Shown: positions 15,626-25,309, numbered from the stretch's first letter. The stretch is DNA of 64,000 nucleotides from Verrucomicrobiota bacterium (GCA_023399155.1 JAEWQP010000010.1:248001-312000); one strand, 5' to 3'. Translations and numbers: made by a program. Notes: generated by a model not told the origin, from the letters alone.

Positions 15626-18600
15626 TCAGGGCAGGCTCGTGCCGAGAGCGGCGCGGGCCAGGGCGAAGTCAGCGGCAGTGAACGTGCCGCTGGCGTTGAG
15701 ATCGGTCCGGAAGGTGGCCTCGGTCACTGCTCCACCTGCGGCAGCCTGGTTGCGTGCGAGGAGGACATCGTCCGCCGCGACGACTCCGTCGCCGGTGATG
15801 TCGCCGGCCAGCTTGCCAAACCGCAGGGTAGCCTCCCGTAGCACCTCCCCGTCCTGCGCCGTGATGTCGCTCAACAGCACCTTCAGCGTCTGCGCGTTGA
15901 GCGCGCCACCGAGCTTGATGGTCGCGGTGAGGCCCTCGGGTGCGACACGCGCAACGTGCGCCGCACCCTCGACCACGGCGGCGCGCAGACTGGTCACGGG
16001 CTTGTCGAAGGTCAGGACCAGCGTCAGGGCGGCGCCGATACGGTTCTCGATCGGCACAGGGCCGGGAGTGGAGTCGCCGACCACCACCTGGACTGGCAGG
16101 TCGAAGTCGCCCGCTGTCGCGTGTGTTCTGCGCGAGACCGCATGGATGATCTGGGGCGCGTCGGGCAGACGCTCGAGTTCGTAGGCCAGTTGTGCGCCGT
16201 CCGGGCCGGTGGTGGTGAGCGAGAGCGTCCAGATTCCCTGACCGTCATGGATCATGGGCTGCTGACGCGCTCGGGCGCCGCGGGCGTCGACGACCCAGGC
16301 TTGCCAGCGGCCGGGCAGATCCAAGGCCACCGTGGCTGTTCCATGTCGGACCAGGTGGGGCAGAGTGCCCCAGCTCAACAACTGCCGCCGGTCCTCGCTC
16401 GCGAAGCGCGTGCCCGTGGGCAGGGCGTCGGTGAGGTGGGTGATGAGAATCCGGCGGGCCGTGGCCAGGGAGGTGTCGCCGACCGGACCGGCTTCGAGCG
16501 CGACGACGGAGAGCGTGCAGGCGGTGGCGCCGTTGATCACGGAGACGCGGTTGCCCGTCAGCTGAGCGTTGGATGCCAGCACGAACAACTCGCTGCGCGC
16601 ATTGATCACCGTCGCTGTGCCGGCCGCGGCATCAAGCGTGATTTCTCCCGTGTCGCTCACGCAGCGGGCCGTTTCGCCATAACCGGTCAGCGAGCCAGCG
16701 GGCAGGACACCGTCGTTGATCATGCGGCTGATCAATGTCTCGCTGTCGGCCAGGTAAGCGTTTTCGGGCAACGGTGCGTTCGGTGCCGGGTTGATCCCGG
16801 TCACCACCGCATCGAATCCATCGGCCAACTCAGCCGGCTCGCCCGGTAGCGCGCCGACTTGCGAGATGAGGCCGGTGAGGAGGAAGTGCGACGAGAAGCC
16901 CCGCTCCACACCTGCGAATGCCTCCTCCGGACGCACCGCCCAGACCACTGCACGCAGGGCGGGGGCGATGTCGCCGCGCTGAAAGAGCAGCGAGGTCATG
17001 CGCGAGGCGATCAAGCCGATGGGATCGGAGGCCACGGCGAAGGCACCGCTCACGCCGCCATCGATGACCATGTCGCGCGTGTCGCCGTATTGGAAGCACC
17101 ACAACCCGTCCCAGTCCTGCAGGCTGGCGTAGGCGGGCATGATCACCGCGGCCTCGCCGCGAAACGGGTTGGGTCGGCATGCATTCCACTCGGTAACGGT
17201 GAAAGGCCTGCCGAAGATGCGCGTCGGCATCACGTCGCGGGGCATCGTCGCGCGTCGCCGCACGAGGCTGTCGTTGTGGCTGTTCAGCGGCAGGGTCCCG
17301 CCGCCCGGATAGCTCGGATGGTTGAAGTAGCTGTGGTTGTCGACGTAATCGTAAGCGATCCTCTGATACGCGAGGGCCTGTGTCGCCCCGTAGTTCGTTC
17401 CGCTCAGCATCGCCTTCACCCCCAGGGAGCGCACATACGCGAGGAGCCGCGCGTCCGAGGCGGCGTGCATCTCGCAGAGATGATGGTATCGCTTCGCGTT
17501 TCGCTCCGCCGCCGTCTCTCCCGCCGGCGGATAGGCCTGGTCGAAGGCGGCCTCGTAGCGCGCGCGCACGGTCGCGTTGGCGTCGTAGTGATTGTAGAGG
17601 TTGTCCTCGTTGACCGGGCAGATGCCGATCAGCGCCGGATCGTCGGCCCAGGTCATTCCGGTGTGCGGATTGACATGCGTGAGGAGAGCCTCGGTGTAGC
17701 GCCGCCATGACTGGTAGGCGTGGTCGTCGATGGGGATCAGCGCCTTGAATGTGTTGGCACTGATGGAGGTGCCCGAAAGGCCGAAGGAGGCGATCTCGTC
17801 CGGGCTGAAGCCACGGGCCGAATACAGGTCGATGCTGATGTAGAGGCCGCGCTGCTTCAGGGCGTGGAACAGGTAATCGAGCCGTTCAAGCTTGGCGGGA
17901 TCGATCTGGTAGGAGTGCCCGCCCGACAACCGGAGCTGGCCATCGAAATGGTGCAGCCGCACGGTGTTGTAGCCCGAACGTGCAAGCGTGTCCGCGAGTG
18001 TATCCGCATCGGTGTTGCTCAGGAACTGGGCCGAATAGTTGAGGTTGACGCCGGCGAAGCGCACGCGCTCGCCCGGCCGTTCGGTGAATTCGAAATGGCC
18101 GGCCGGCGTCGTCCGCAGCGCACCATGTTTTCCCGCCGGAGCGTCGAGCAGGTGCGAGTAGTCGAACACGCCGCCTTCGGCGACCTCCAGGGAGTGCGCA
18201 AAGGGCACCCAATCCGGCCCTGCGCTGATCACATAATCGTCGGGTTCGCCAGGACCGGGATCATCAGGCACGTCGGGAAAGTTCAGCAGCTCGTCCCAAC
18301 TCGTGGTGACGTGCAGGTCGTCGATCAGGTAGTAGGCGGTGTCAGTGAGACCGAGCGTACGGACCCGCAGCCCGCGGAAGCCGGATGAGCCGCCGGCCGC
18401 GGCCGTGCGTGTTTGTGTGACGGCGGGATTCGTGGTCGCTTCGTCGTCCACCGCAGGGTCGAGCCAGACCTGGGTGGTGCTGTAGCGCGCGCCGTCCCAG
18501 CCGGTGTATTTGATCACGAATCGGTAGGTCCTGCCGAACTCGAGCGGCGTGGTGACCGCGGTGCTGAGGTTGTTGACGCGGGCGCCGGAGCGACCGGCGC

Positions 18601-19066
18601 CGCCAAGGTATCCGACGTTGTCGACGCTGACGGAAGGGTTGCCGTCCTCGGCTTGGAGACCGGCGAAGAAATTTCCGGTGAACGTCGTTCCGGCCGGCCT
18701 GCCTTCGAGCCGGAAGATGAAGGCGACGAAATAGTCCGTGCCTGTTGTATCCGTCGTGCCGAACACGAAGCGGGCGAGCGCGTCGTCGGCATTGCCCATG
18801 ATTTTGAGTGAGCGGCCTCCGCCCAGGATCCGGTCGCCGACGGAGTAGGTGATGGATTCGTCGGAAACCGTGGCTTTGGCGTTCGCGTTGCTGCGCCAGG
18901 CGGCGCTCCATGCGGCGCCACCATTCTGGCCCGCGATGGAAACGCCCGCCTCATACTGGTCGAAGTTTTCAAAAGCCGCGTGGGTGGTGGAGGTCACCGC
19001 GAGGCCGAGTGCCGCAATGAGTGCGGCGCCTGCATGGAACAAAGGCAGGGTGCGAAACGGGTTCAT
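15626..19066 (-). CDS. Secreted clan GH-A glycoside hydrolase with lectin-like N-terminus and C-terminal dockerin
   Basis: About 1,146 residues. Start chosen at MNPFRTLP, directly before a good signal peptide ending THAAF. Order: a concanavalin/LamG-like domain (~25-245, starting FENFDQYEAGVSIAGQNGG), linker, a catalytic barrel paralogous to the 11.9-14.8 kb protein (acid/base candidate Glu487 in CPVNEDNL; nucleophile candidate Glu626 in FTVTEWNA), a beta-sandwich tail, and two dockerin type I repeats at the end (DITGDGVVAADDVLLAR and DLNASGTFTAADFALAR). The dockerin would bind calcium and a cohesin partner. The adjacent surface protein may be that partner. An operator-like palindrome lies 132 bp upstream. 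Substrate unknown. Confidence 0.87.
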   Translation of the reverse strand: MNPFRTLPLFHAGAALIAALGLAVTSTTHAAFENFDQYEAGVSIAGQNGGAAWSAAWRSNANAKATVSDESITYSVGDRILGGGRSLKIMGNADDALARFVFGTTDTTGTDYFVAFIFRLEGRPAGTTFTGNFFAGLQAEDGNPSVSVDNVGYLGGAGRSGARVNNLSTAVTTPLEFGRTYRFVIKYTGWDGARYSTTQVWLDPAVDDEATTNPAVTQTRTAAAGGSSGFRGLRVRTLGLTDTAYYLIDDLHVTTSWDELLNFPDVPDDPGPGEPDDYVISAGPDWVPFAHSLEVAEGGVFDYSHLLDAPAGKHGALRTTPAGHFEFTERPGERVRFAGVNLNYSAQFLSNTDADTLADTLARSGYNTVRLHHFDGQLRLSGGHSYQIDPAKLERLDYLFHALKQRGLYISIDLYSARGFSPDEIASFGLSGTSISANTFKALIPIDDHAYQSWRRYTEALLTHVNPHTGMTWADDPALIGICPVNEDNLYNHYDANATVRARYEAAFDQAYPPAGETAAERNAKRYHHLCEMHAASDARLLAYVRSLGVKAMLSGTNYGATQALAYQRIAYDYVDNHSYFNHPSYPGGGTLPLNSHNDSLVRRRATMPRDVMPTRIFGRPFTVTEWNACRPNPFRGEAAVIMPAYASLQDWDGLWCFQYGDTRDMVIDGGVSGAFAVASDPIGLIASRMTSLLFQRGDIAPALRAVVWAVRPEEAFAGVERGFSSHFLLTGLISQVGALPGEPAELADGFDAVVTGINPAPNAPLPENAYLADSETLISRMINDGVLPAGSLTGYGETARCVSDTGEITLDAAAGTATVINARSELFVLASNAQLTGNRVSVINGATACTLSVVALEAGPVGDTSLATARRILITHLTDALPTGTRFASEDRRQLLSWGTLPHLVRHGTATVALDLPGRWQAWVVDARGARARQQPMIHDGQGIWTLSLTTTGPDGAQLAYELERLPDAPQIIHAVSRRTHATAGDFDLPVQVVVGDSTPGPVPIENRIGAALTLVLTFDKPVTSLRAAVVEGAAHVARVAPEGLTATIKLGGALNAQTLKVLLSDITAQDGEVLREATLRFGKLAGDITGDGVVAADDVLLARNQAAAGGAVTEATFRTDLNASGTFTAADFALARAALGTSLP

Positions 19067-19197
19067 GAGACGAGGGGGTGTGGTGTGAGGACTGCCGAAA
19101 TCACCGAAGACGTCGGGGAGGCATGCCTTCGGGTGGAAGCAGGGGACTTCCGGGCGCAACACACTCCGTTCCCTCGCCGGAGAACAGGGCGACGGTT

Positions 19198-19209
19198 TCT
19201 TACGTAAGA
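19198..19209. promoter_or_regulatory. Operator-like palindrome 2 (TCTTACGTAAGA, perfect)
   Basis: A perfect 12-bp inverted repeat with a central CG, as in many LacI-family operators. It lies 132 bp upstream of the dockerin-tagged glycosidase gene and just after the end of the GH36-like gene. It is the best representative of the four sites in the locus. Confidence 0.7.
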
Positions 19210-19273
19210 TGACTGCAGGCGTGGCGGGGCGTCGTACCCAGTATGCGGGTACGGCGCACAGGATGCCGGCAGC

Positions 19274-21379
19274 TCAGCAATACCACGCCACGAAGAGGAA
19301 GCGTCGGGCCGAAGGGATGCAGGCTGTCATGCGACCGTCGGAACTGACCACAGCCGTGCCCTCACCGGCGAGAACACGCCCCTCGCCTGAGGCGCTGACG
19401 CTGGGGAGCCGGGGCAGGACGAACGCGTGCGAAATCTCCGCCGTCGTCTCCCTGAAGATCAGGGCGTAGAGCACAGGCTCGCCGGCATGCGCGGCAGCGT
19501 CGCGGTTGAGAGAGACGAAGCCCGTCCACGAATACCCGTCAGGCGCGTGGCCCACCGGGACGACGTCCCCGCGGTGAAACGCTGCGCGGTGTTCCTTCCA
19601 CCGCGCGATGAGGGGACGCCAGCGCGCGGCGATCGCGGCCGGGATGCGGCAGACTTCGAACCAGGCCAGAGGCGAGGCCGCCATCGTGACCGCAAAGAGA
19701 TACTCGGCCGGATACGCCGAAGGGCGAAGCGGGTCGTCGCCATAGTCGGCCTCGTTGCGCGTCGGGTTGAGGAACTCCACGCGTATCCGCTCGGCGCGCA
19801 CAAAGTGGGCGAGACTCCACAGGGCCCGCAGCGTCTGGTGCGGGTGGTAGCCGGCCTGTTCCGTGAACCGATTCTCGAGAAAAAGGGCTCCGCCACCAGG
19901 TCGGCCCCAGTAGGTCGGCCGATGCTCGGCGGTCGCGTCGAAATCAAAAGAGACGGCGCCGGCGCTCTCGCCGAGGACGCGGTCGCACAGCGCGTGGAAG
20001 CGGGTCTCGGCAAGGCGGGTGTGCAGCTTGACGGCGTCGAGCTTGAAAAACTCGATGCCGTGGTCGCGCCAGAGCATGAGGATCTGGGCGGCGTCACGCT
20101 CCCAGTTGGCGAGATCATCGGTCGAGTCGGGCGCGTACCACAGTCCCAGATGGACGTTCGCTGATCGGGCGGCAGCAACAAGCGGCGCGAGGCCGTGGGG
20201 AAACCGGATCGGGTGCGGCGTCCAGAACTCCGGATCTGCAGCCCAGAATCCGTTCCACACGCCGCCCGCGGCAGTCGTGTTGACCGTGGCACCCTTCTGC
20301 CAGCCATCATCGATCTGGACGATCTCCACCCCGAGGTCCCGGGCCGCGGCGATCTCCTCGAGCACGAACGCCTCGGAGAGATGGCCGGCACCGGCGCGGT
20401 CGCCCCAGGTGTTGGACAGGACCATGGCGGGCCTTGGCGGCGCAGCCTGATAGAACACGCGCTGGACGGCCTGAAGCGCGAGGGTGGCCCCGAGGCGACC
20501 GCCCGAATAGGCGATCCGCGCGAGGCGGTATCCCGCCGGGCACGCGCTCGCCACGAGCCGGCCGGATTGAAACGCGAAGAGGAAATCGTAGTACGCGACC
20601 CAGGACGCCCGGACCGTGTGCAGCGGAGCGAGGAGCAGGCAGAGGAAGCCCTCGCCCGCCGGGGATGCGGGGTCCTCGATGCACACCAGATTGGTCTGCA
20701 GCGGCAGGCAACGTTCTCCCGGGTGGGTCAACCATTCCCGCTCGAACACGAGGTTGCTGTGATGGTCGGTCTGGTCAACAAACGCCACCGATCGGATCCG
20801 CAGGTGGCGCGCGGCGAGGGCGAACAGCGGATGCGCGAGTTCGGGCAGGGTGGCAAACATCTGGCCATTTGGCTTGATGCGCATCGCGCCGAGGAGCCGG
20901 GCGGGGTCCGTGTCCCGTGCGGGTGGGGCGCCGGGATCATTCAGCGTCGCCTCGATCAACGGGTCGAGGATTCGATGCACCGATCCCGCCACATCGGCAT
21001 GAAGCTGGAACTCATGTTCGCGCCAGATTCCGGCGACCGAGGAGGAGAAGCGCAGCGTCACCACGAGGATGGTTCCCGGTAGACCCGGTCGCCGCACCCT
21101 TCGTGTTGAGAAGGCCGCTTCCCAAGGCGCACCCTGCGAGGGCCGCGGTGCTGGCGAGGAAAGGGGATCTGCCTCGGGGCCCGGTCGCGCCGGCGCTTCA
21201 GGCGACACCCATTCGGGTCCAAGGGCGCGTTGGAAGGACGTCAATCGCAGGCCGCCTTCCTTCACAGCCGTCCACGTTTCGCGGAAAAGCGCGTTCTCCA
21301 ATCTGAGCACACCTTGCTCCCAGTGCGCCTGGCAGATTACGTTTGGATCGATCGCCGGAATCGGCTCGTGGATGTCCAT
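19274..21379 (-). CDS. GH36-like glycoside hydrolase (alpha-galactosidase type)
   Basis: A 701-residue protein with no clear signal peptide, so probably cytoplasmic. N-terminal beta-supersandwich, then a barrel with clan GH-D motifs: IVQIDDGWQKG, HLGLWYAPDSTDDLANWERD, and IEFFKLDAVKL, whose Asp448 is the expected nucleophile. FDFDATAEHRPTYWG probably contributes the acid/base region. GH36 enzymes hydrolyse alpha-galactosides and relatives; this one is divergent, and other clan GH-D activities (for example alpha-N-acetylgalactosaminidase) are possible. It lies 70 bp after the heparinase-like gene in the same direction and is likely cotranscribed from the palindrome-bearing promoter at 23.6 kb. 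Confidence 0.78.
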   Translation of the reverse strand: MDIHEPIPAIDPNVICQAHWEQGVLRLENALFRETWTAVKEGGLRLTSFQRALGPEWVSPEAPARPGPEADPLSSPAPRPSQGAPWEAAFSTRRVRRPGLPGTILVVTLRFSSSVAGIWREHEFQLHADVAGSVHRILDPLIEATLNDPGAPPARDTDPARLLGAMRIKPNGQMFATLPELAHPLFALAARHLRIRSVAFVDQTDHHSNLVFEREWLTHPGERCLPLQTNLVCIEDPASPAGEGFLCLLLAPLHTVRASWVAYYDFLFAFQSGRLVASACPAGYRLARIAYSGGRLGATLALQAVQRVFYQAAPPRPAMVLSNTWGDRAGAGHLSEAFVLEEIAAARDLGVEIVQIDDGWQKGATVNTTAAGGVWNGFWAADPEFWTPHPIRFPHGLAPLVAAARSANVHLGLWYAPDSTDDLANWERDAAQILMLWRDHGIEFFKLDAVKLHTRLAETRFHALCDRVLGESAGAVSFDFDATAEHRPTYWGRPGGGALFLENRFTEQAGYHPHQTLRALWSLAHFVRAERIRVEFLNPTRNEADYGDDPLRPSAYPAEYLFAVTMAASPLAWFEVCRIPAAIAARWRPLIARWKEHRAAFHRGDVVPVGHAPDGYSWTGFVSLNRDAAAHAGEPVLYALIFRETTAEISHAFVLPRLPSVSASGEGRVLAGEGTAVVSSDGRMTACIPSARRFLFVAWYC

Positions 21380-21449
21380 GATGGAGGATGTTCTTCAGGT
21401 CAGGCGAGCGGCGTGCCGGTGTGGTGGTAGAAGTGATACATGGCACGCG

Positions 21450-23501
21450 TCAGCGGGCGCCGGGCTCTTCAAGGAACACGCGCGTCGTCAACGTGAGCGA
21501 TTCAACGGGCTGAACGGTCTGGAGGACGACCGTGGCATGGCGGCCGGGCGTGTTGCGATGAAGTGTGTTGTCGGGCATGGACTCGATCGTCGCCGTCATG
21601 GGAGCCTCGCCACTCGTCTCCCACGCGAGTACGATGTCGTCGACCCGAATCTCGCGGTCCCGGCGGCGTTCGAGCCCGGCAGGGTCGGGCGCGCCGAGAT
21701 GCCAGCGAAAGAGGACGATGTCCGGTCGCACCAACTCAACGGAATCGTGCACGCAGACCGCCTCCGCGTCCCAAGTGACCGTCCGCACCCAGCGGCGGAC
21801 GGTGGCGTAGCATCCCGAAGCGTCGACCGAGACGGAGCCGCCGGCCGTGTCAAGACGGTGGACGGTCATCGGTGCGGCCCGGTGTGACGGATCGAGGATC
21901 TGGCCCGCCCCCGCTGCGAGCACGGCCGCGTTGAGGGCCTCGGGGGGATGGCCGCCGACCTGCAGCACGTTGTGGCCGGCGACGCTCTTGTAGTGCGTGG
22001 GATGTTCGGGGATGCCGTAGGAGGCGAGTCCCGCCTCGATCAGAACCGGCCGGCCCGCGACGATGAAGTTGACATGCCCGCGATCCTGGTGGTCATGCGC
22101 ATCGGAGGTGTCGCCGCCGCGCATCCAAAAGCCGGAGACGCGGTTTTCTGGGCCGGAGGTGAACGCGGACGCGCTCTGCACCCAGTTGATCCGGGCCGCA
22201 ACCTGGTAGGCCGCGAACGGCACCGGTGCGCGCCCGGAACCGGCCGCAGTTTCGTTGGCAAGCCGCAGCGCGGCGAGGTCGGTCAGGGGTGAGGCCGCGC
22301 TGGAATGCGGCCGATGCGCGAACAGCCATCGCGAGCCGGCGTGGCCGAGGTCCGCCGCCATCATGCCAACCAGCGGCCAGTTCAGATCCGTGGCCTGCGA
22401 ATCGAAGGCGTTGATGACAAAGCCACCGGGCTGGCGATGGTGGAGATACCAGGTGGGGAAGGCATGCAACCACGGATGCTTGATCAACCGGTCGTCTCCG
22501 ACGGAGCGTGCGGCGAGCGCGACGGCGAGGAGGCTCTCGTAGGTGATCGCACCGTAGAGCATGCCTTCGACGCACTCGCCGCGCGTGCCCTGCGCGTTGA
22601 GCGACCGCAGCAGTCCGGCGATCGCGAACTCGTAGTCCTCGCGGTGGCGGTCGAGCCCGCCATGCAGGCTGGCGAGCGCCAGGGCCTCCAGGGGAAGCAC
22701 CCATTGATTGGACGACACGGCTTCGATCCGCGCGAACCATGTCCGCTGCGTGCGCCAGTCCTCCCGGATGCCTGCGATCTCCGCTTCGAGTCGGGCAAGC
22801 AATGCGGCACGAAGCTCAGGGGAGAGCGCGTCCTCCGGCAACTGCGCAATCGATCGGACAATCGCCCGCACAGCCCAGCCCGTGCCGAGCCAGGCCCCGG
22901 GAGTCGCGGAACCGCCGGACCAGCCCGCCCGCTGGAGGGGCGCCCAGGTGGCGAGTTCGCCGAGTTGATCGAGAACGAAAGCAGCGAGCGCAGGGTCGCC
23001 GGCTATCCGGGCGGCTTCGGCCGCGGCGGGCAACAGGTGTGCGAGTTTCTTCGCGGCCTCGGCATCGGCGAGCGCCAGGGCGAAGCGCTCCCAGCCGGCC
23101 TCGTCGACCCGCGAGAGATGGGCCGGTTTCTCCCGATACTTCATCTCAAACGCGGAATCGGCCCTGAGTTCGGCGAGCGTGTGCGGCCGGCGCAGGATGC
23201 GGTTCTGCGCGACATGCTCGCGCATGCGCGCGACAAACCCAGCCTCGGCACCGCTCAAGCGTTCGGGGTCACGTGCGTGGAGTGTGGATACGCTATCGGT
23301 GCTCGGGCCGGACGGGCCTTCAACTGGCGTTGGGTCCGGCGACACAGGGTCCACGGATCCATCGGGCTCCGACGATCCCGGCGCCTCAGGCCGTGCGGCG
23401 AGGAGCAGCGCGGCGCACAGCAGGATCCACCGGGACCAGACGTGGCGGAGGGCCCGGTGCGTGACGAAGCCGGGTAAGGGTGGCTGTGAGCGCGGACTCA
23501 T
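21450..23501 (-). CDS. Heparinase II/III-like polysaccharide lyase
   Basis: About 683 residues with a hydrophobic N-terminal export segment (WILLCAALLLAARPEA). The middle is an (alpha/alpha) toroid typical of uronate lyases (EALALASLHGGLDRHRED, RGECVEGMLYGAITYESLLA). The C-terminal half has the heparinase II/III signature around DAHDHQDRGHVNF (His469/His471) and PVLIEAGLASYG. Lyases of this family cleave uronic-acid-containing polymers such as alginate, heparinoids, glucuronan or exopolysaccharides by beta-elimination and leave a 4,5-unsaturated uronate, which matches the GH105-like gene at 29.6 kb. An operator-like palindrome lies 117 bp upstream. The specific polymer is not readable. Confidence 0.8.
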   Translation of the reverse strand: MSPRSQPPLPGFVTHRALRHVWSRWILLCAALLLAARPEAPGSSEPDGSVDPVSPDPTPVEGPSGPSTDSVSTLHARDPERLSGAEAGFVARMREHVAQNRILRRPHTLAELRADSAFEMKYREKPAHLSRVDEAGWERFALALADAEAAKKLAHLLPAAAEAARIAGDPALAAFVLDQLGELATWAPLQRAGWSGGSATPGAWLGTGWAVRAIVRSIAQLPEDALSPELRAALLARLEAEIAGIREDWRTQRTWFARIEAVSSNQWVLPLEALALASLHGGLDRHREDYEFAIAGLLRSLNAQGTRGECVEGMLYGAITYESLLAVALAARSVGDDRLIKHPWLHAFPTWYLHHRQPGGFVINAFDSQATDLNWPLVGMMAADLGHAGSRWLFAHRPHSSAASPLTDLAALRLANETAAGSGRAPVPFAAYQVAARINWVQSASAFTSGPENRVSGFWMRGGDTSDAHDHQDRGHVNFIVAGRPVLIEAGLASYGIPEHPTHYKSVAGHNVLQVGGHPPEALNAAVLAAGAGQILDPSHRAAPMTVHRLDTAGGSVSVDASGCYATVRRWVRTVTWDAEAVCVHDSVELVRPDIVLFRWHLGAPDPAGLERRRDREIRVDDIVLAWETSGEAPMTATIESMPDNTLHRNTPGRHATVVLQTVQPVESLTLTTRVFLEEPGAR

Positions 23502-23617
23502 CTGAAGAAGTCGGGGCTAGGGGACTGGTGTGGAGGGCTGTGGCGTCGCCGCGTTGCGAGACGCCGCAGCGGGACCAGAGTGTGCGCCTGGGCTTCGCCG
23601 CCGACAGACGCAGCCGT

Positions 23618-23629
23618 GTTTACGTAAGA
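23618..23629. promoter_or_regulatory. Operator-like palindrome 3 (GTTTACGTAAGA)
   Basis: Matches the perfect palindrome at 19198 in 10 of 12 positions, including the whole TTACGTAAGA core. It lies 117 bp upstream of the heparinase-like gene and 128 bp downstream of the LacI gene. Confidence 0.6.
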
Positions 23630-23756
23630 ACCGTGACGCCCTCTCGACGCGCGGCGCCTGGCTGGGCGGAACGATCACGGGTGCGAGGGAACGCGAGGCG
23701 GTTACCTCGAGGTCGCACGACTGCGTGAGCGCCATGCGGCGCTGGCGCGCACGAGG

Positions 23757-24788
23757 TCAGCGCGCGGGCCGGCGCAGCGTCTTGCCGTGCCGCCATTCGC
23801 CCGGGACGAGCGTCTCGTAGGCGATGTCCGGTAGGCCGAGACGGTTGTGCTGAATCATCGCCACCAGTTGCTCGATCGTCTGCGCCCCGATGCGGTGTTT
23901 GTGCTGCCAGATTCCCGACCAATCCTCGCAATCGCCGTCGAGCGCGAGATGGGCGACGCCGATGTCTCCGGGCACGCTGCGACCGGAATCCTGCAGCCAG
24001 GTCACGAGCTTGCTGTGGTGCCCGAGCACGACATCCGGCCGCACCTCGTCGACCCACCGGTGAAGCGTTTCCGTGCTGAAGCTGGCCGAGTCATAGATGA
24101 ACGGCGGCACGTGTTCCGACGGTGGAACGCTGGACTGAAAGTAGCGGAACCCGGCCAGGTAGGTGTGGTGCGATCGGCGGTCCTCCTGGCGGTGCAGGGA
24201 CAGGCCGATCCGGCGGTAGCCGAGCCTGCGGAGCATCTTCAGGGCGAGCAGAATGTTGTAGTGGAAATCTGGAGCCACGCGATGGAGACGCGGCGCGAGC
24301 ACGGCGGTCTCGAAGGAGATGCTGGCGAAGTGGCGCCACTCCAGCCTCAGGTGGGTGATCTCGGGAAGCACCGCGGGACACACCACGACGCCGCGGATGC
24401 CGCGATGATGGAGAATCGACGAGATGCGCCGGTTCGTCATGCCCGGCTCACGCAACCAGAACTCGTCCAGCCGGTATCCGAGCTCGGCGCACCGCTCGGC
24501 GGCGCCGATACGATAGGGTGCCAGCCACGTGTAGTCGTGATAGGCGCGAGCATTCGCATTCGCATTGAGCCATGCGATCGGCTCGAGGGCCTTCCTTTTC
24601 GTGTTCCTGACCGCAGCCATGGTGGCCGCGAGCTTCGGGTCGGGCGCGTAGCCGAGCGCCTTGGCCGCTTCGAGGATGCGGCGCGCGGTCTCAGCCTTCA
24701 CCCGCGGCGAGTTTCGGAGCGCGGCCGATACTGTCATACGCGACACTCCGACGCGTTCGGCAATCGCTTTGAGGCTGATGTTTCGCAT
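23757..24788 (-). CDS. LacI-family transcriptional regulator
   Basis: A 343-residue regulator. The N-terminal helix-turn-helix (LKAIAERVGVSRMTVSAALR, residues ~5-24) and hinge helix (AAKALGYAPDPKLAATMA) are those of the LacI/GalR family. The rest is a periplasmic-binding-protein-like effector domain (GIRGVVVCPAV, RLGYRRIGLSL, VDEVRPDVVLGHHSKLVTWL, IGVAHLALDGD). It lies inside the carbohydrate locus between the lyase gene and the divergent TonB receptor gene. The repeated palindrome near TCTTACGTAAGA upstream of four units of the locus is its likely operator; the effector is probably a breakdown sugar. The regulator's own promoter does not show an obvious copy. Confidence 0.92.
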   Translation of the reverse strand: MRNISLKAIAERVGVSRMTVSAALRNSPRVKAETARRILEAAKALGYAPDPKLAATMAAVRNTKRKALEPIAWLNANANARAYHDYTWLAPYRIGAAERCAELGYRLDEFWLREPGMTNRRISSILHHRGIRGVVVCPAVLPEITHLRLEWRHFASISFETAVLAPRLHRVAPDFHYNILLALKMLRRLGYRRIGLSLHRQEDRRSHHTYLAGFRYFQSSVPPSEHVPPFIYDSASFSTETLHRWVDEVRPDVVLGHHSKLVTWLQDSGRSVPGDIGVAHLALDGDCEDWSGIWQHKHRIGAQTIEQLVAMIQHNRLGLPDIAYETLVPGEWRHGKTLRRPAR

Positions 24789-25309
24789 TCTCGGTGAGGG
24801 CGGTTCCAGGATGCTCGTGCAGGACGATGGCCGGCCATCCCCGTGCGGCCAGTACGATCCGTCGTGAGATCATCGCCCTTCCACGGTTGTCGGCTGATAT
24901 TCGGAGCGACGCTTCGAAGAAAAGCGATCGCGGGGTTGACGAGGTTCCGTCGTGTTTGCGATCGCGCGCGTTCAGGCTCCCGGTCAGGGAACAATCCAGT
25001 GACATCATCAGACATCTTCCGGCCAGTGACTGACGCGCTGACGCGTTGCGGTGCAAGGGCACGTGGTTCACCGCTTCGCTCGGGCGATCGGAGAACGCGC
25101 GGATCATCCTGCGCGAGCGGGAGGCGCACCCGCGCATCGCTTCCTGGCCCGCGTCCGATTCTTATGTAAAGCAAAGCCGGGCTGTCGTCGCGGGGCTCTG
25201 CCGTGCAATAGAAACTCCCGCGAAACCAAGCGCTCGCTGTTACCCGAGCTCAGGTTGCTCGCTTCAGGGCCATGCCGTTCTCCTCGCAATCCCAGAAACA
25301 CCCGACGCA
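24789..25309. other. Divergent promoter region between lacI-type and TonB receptor genes
   Basis: A 521-base gap between two outward-facing genes. It holds operator-like palindrome 4 (25160-25171). The reading frame in front of the TonB gene is open but its composition is non-coding. No RNA gene or repeat seen. Confidence 0.6.
25160..25171. promoter_or_regulatory. Operator-like palindrome 4 (TCTTATGTAAAG)
   Basis: The most diverged of the four sites: 9 of 12 positions match the perfect palindrome at 19198, and its first ten bases match the reverse complement of site 1. It lies about 140 bp before the TonB receptor start, a spacing similar to the others. Confidence 0.45.
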
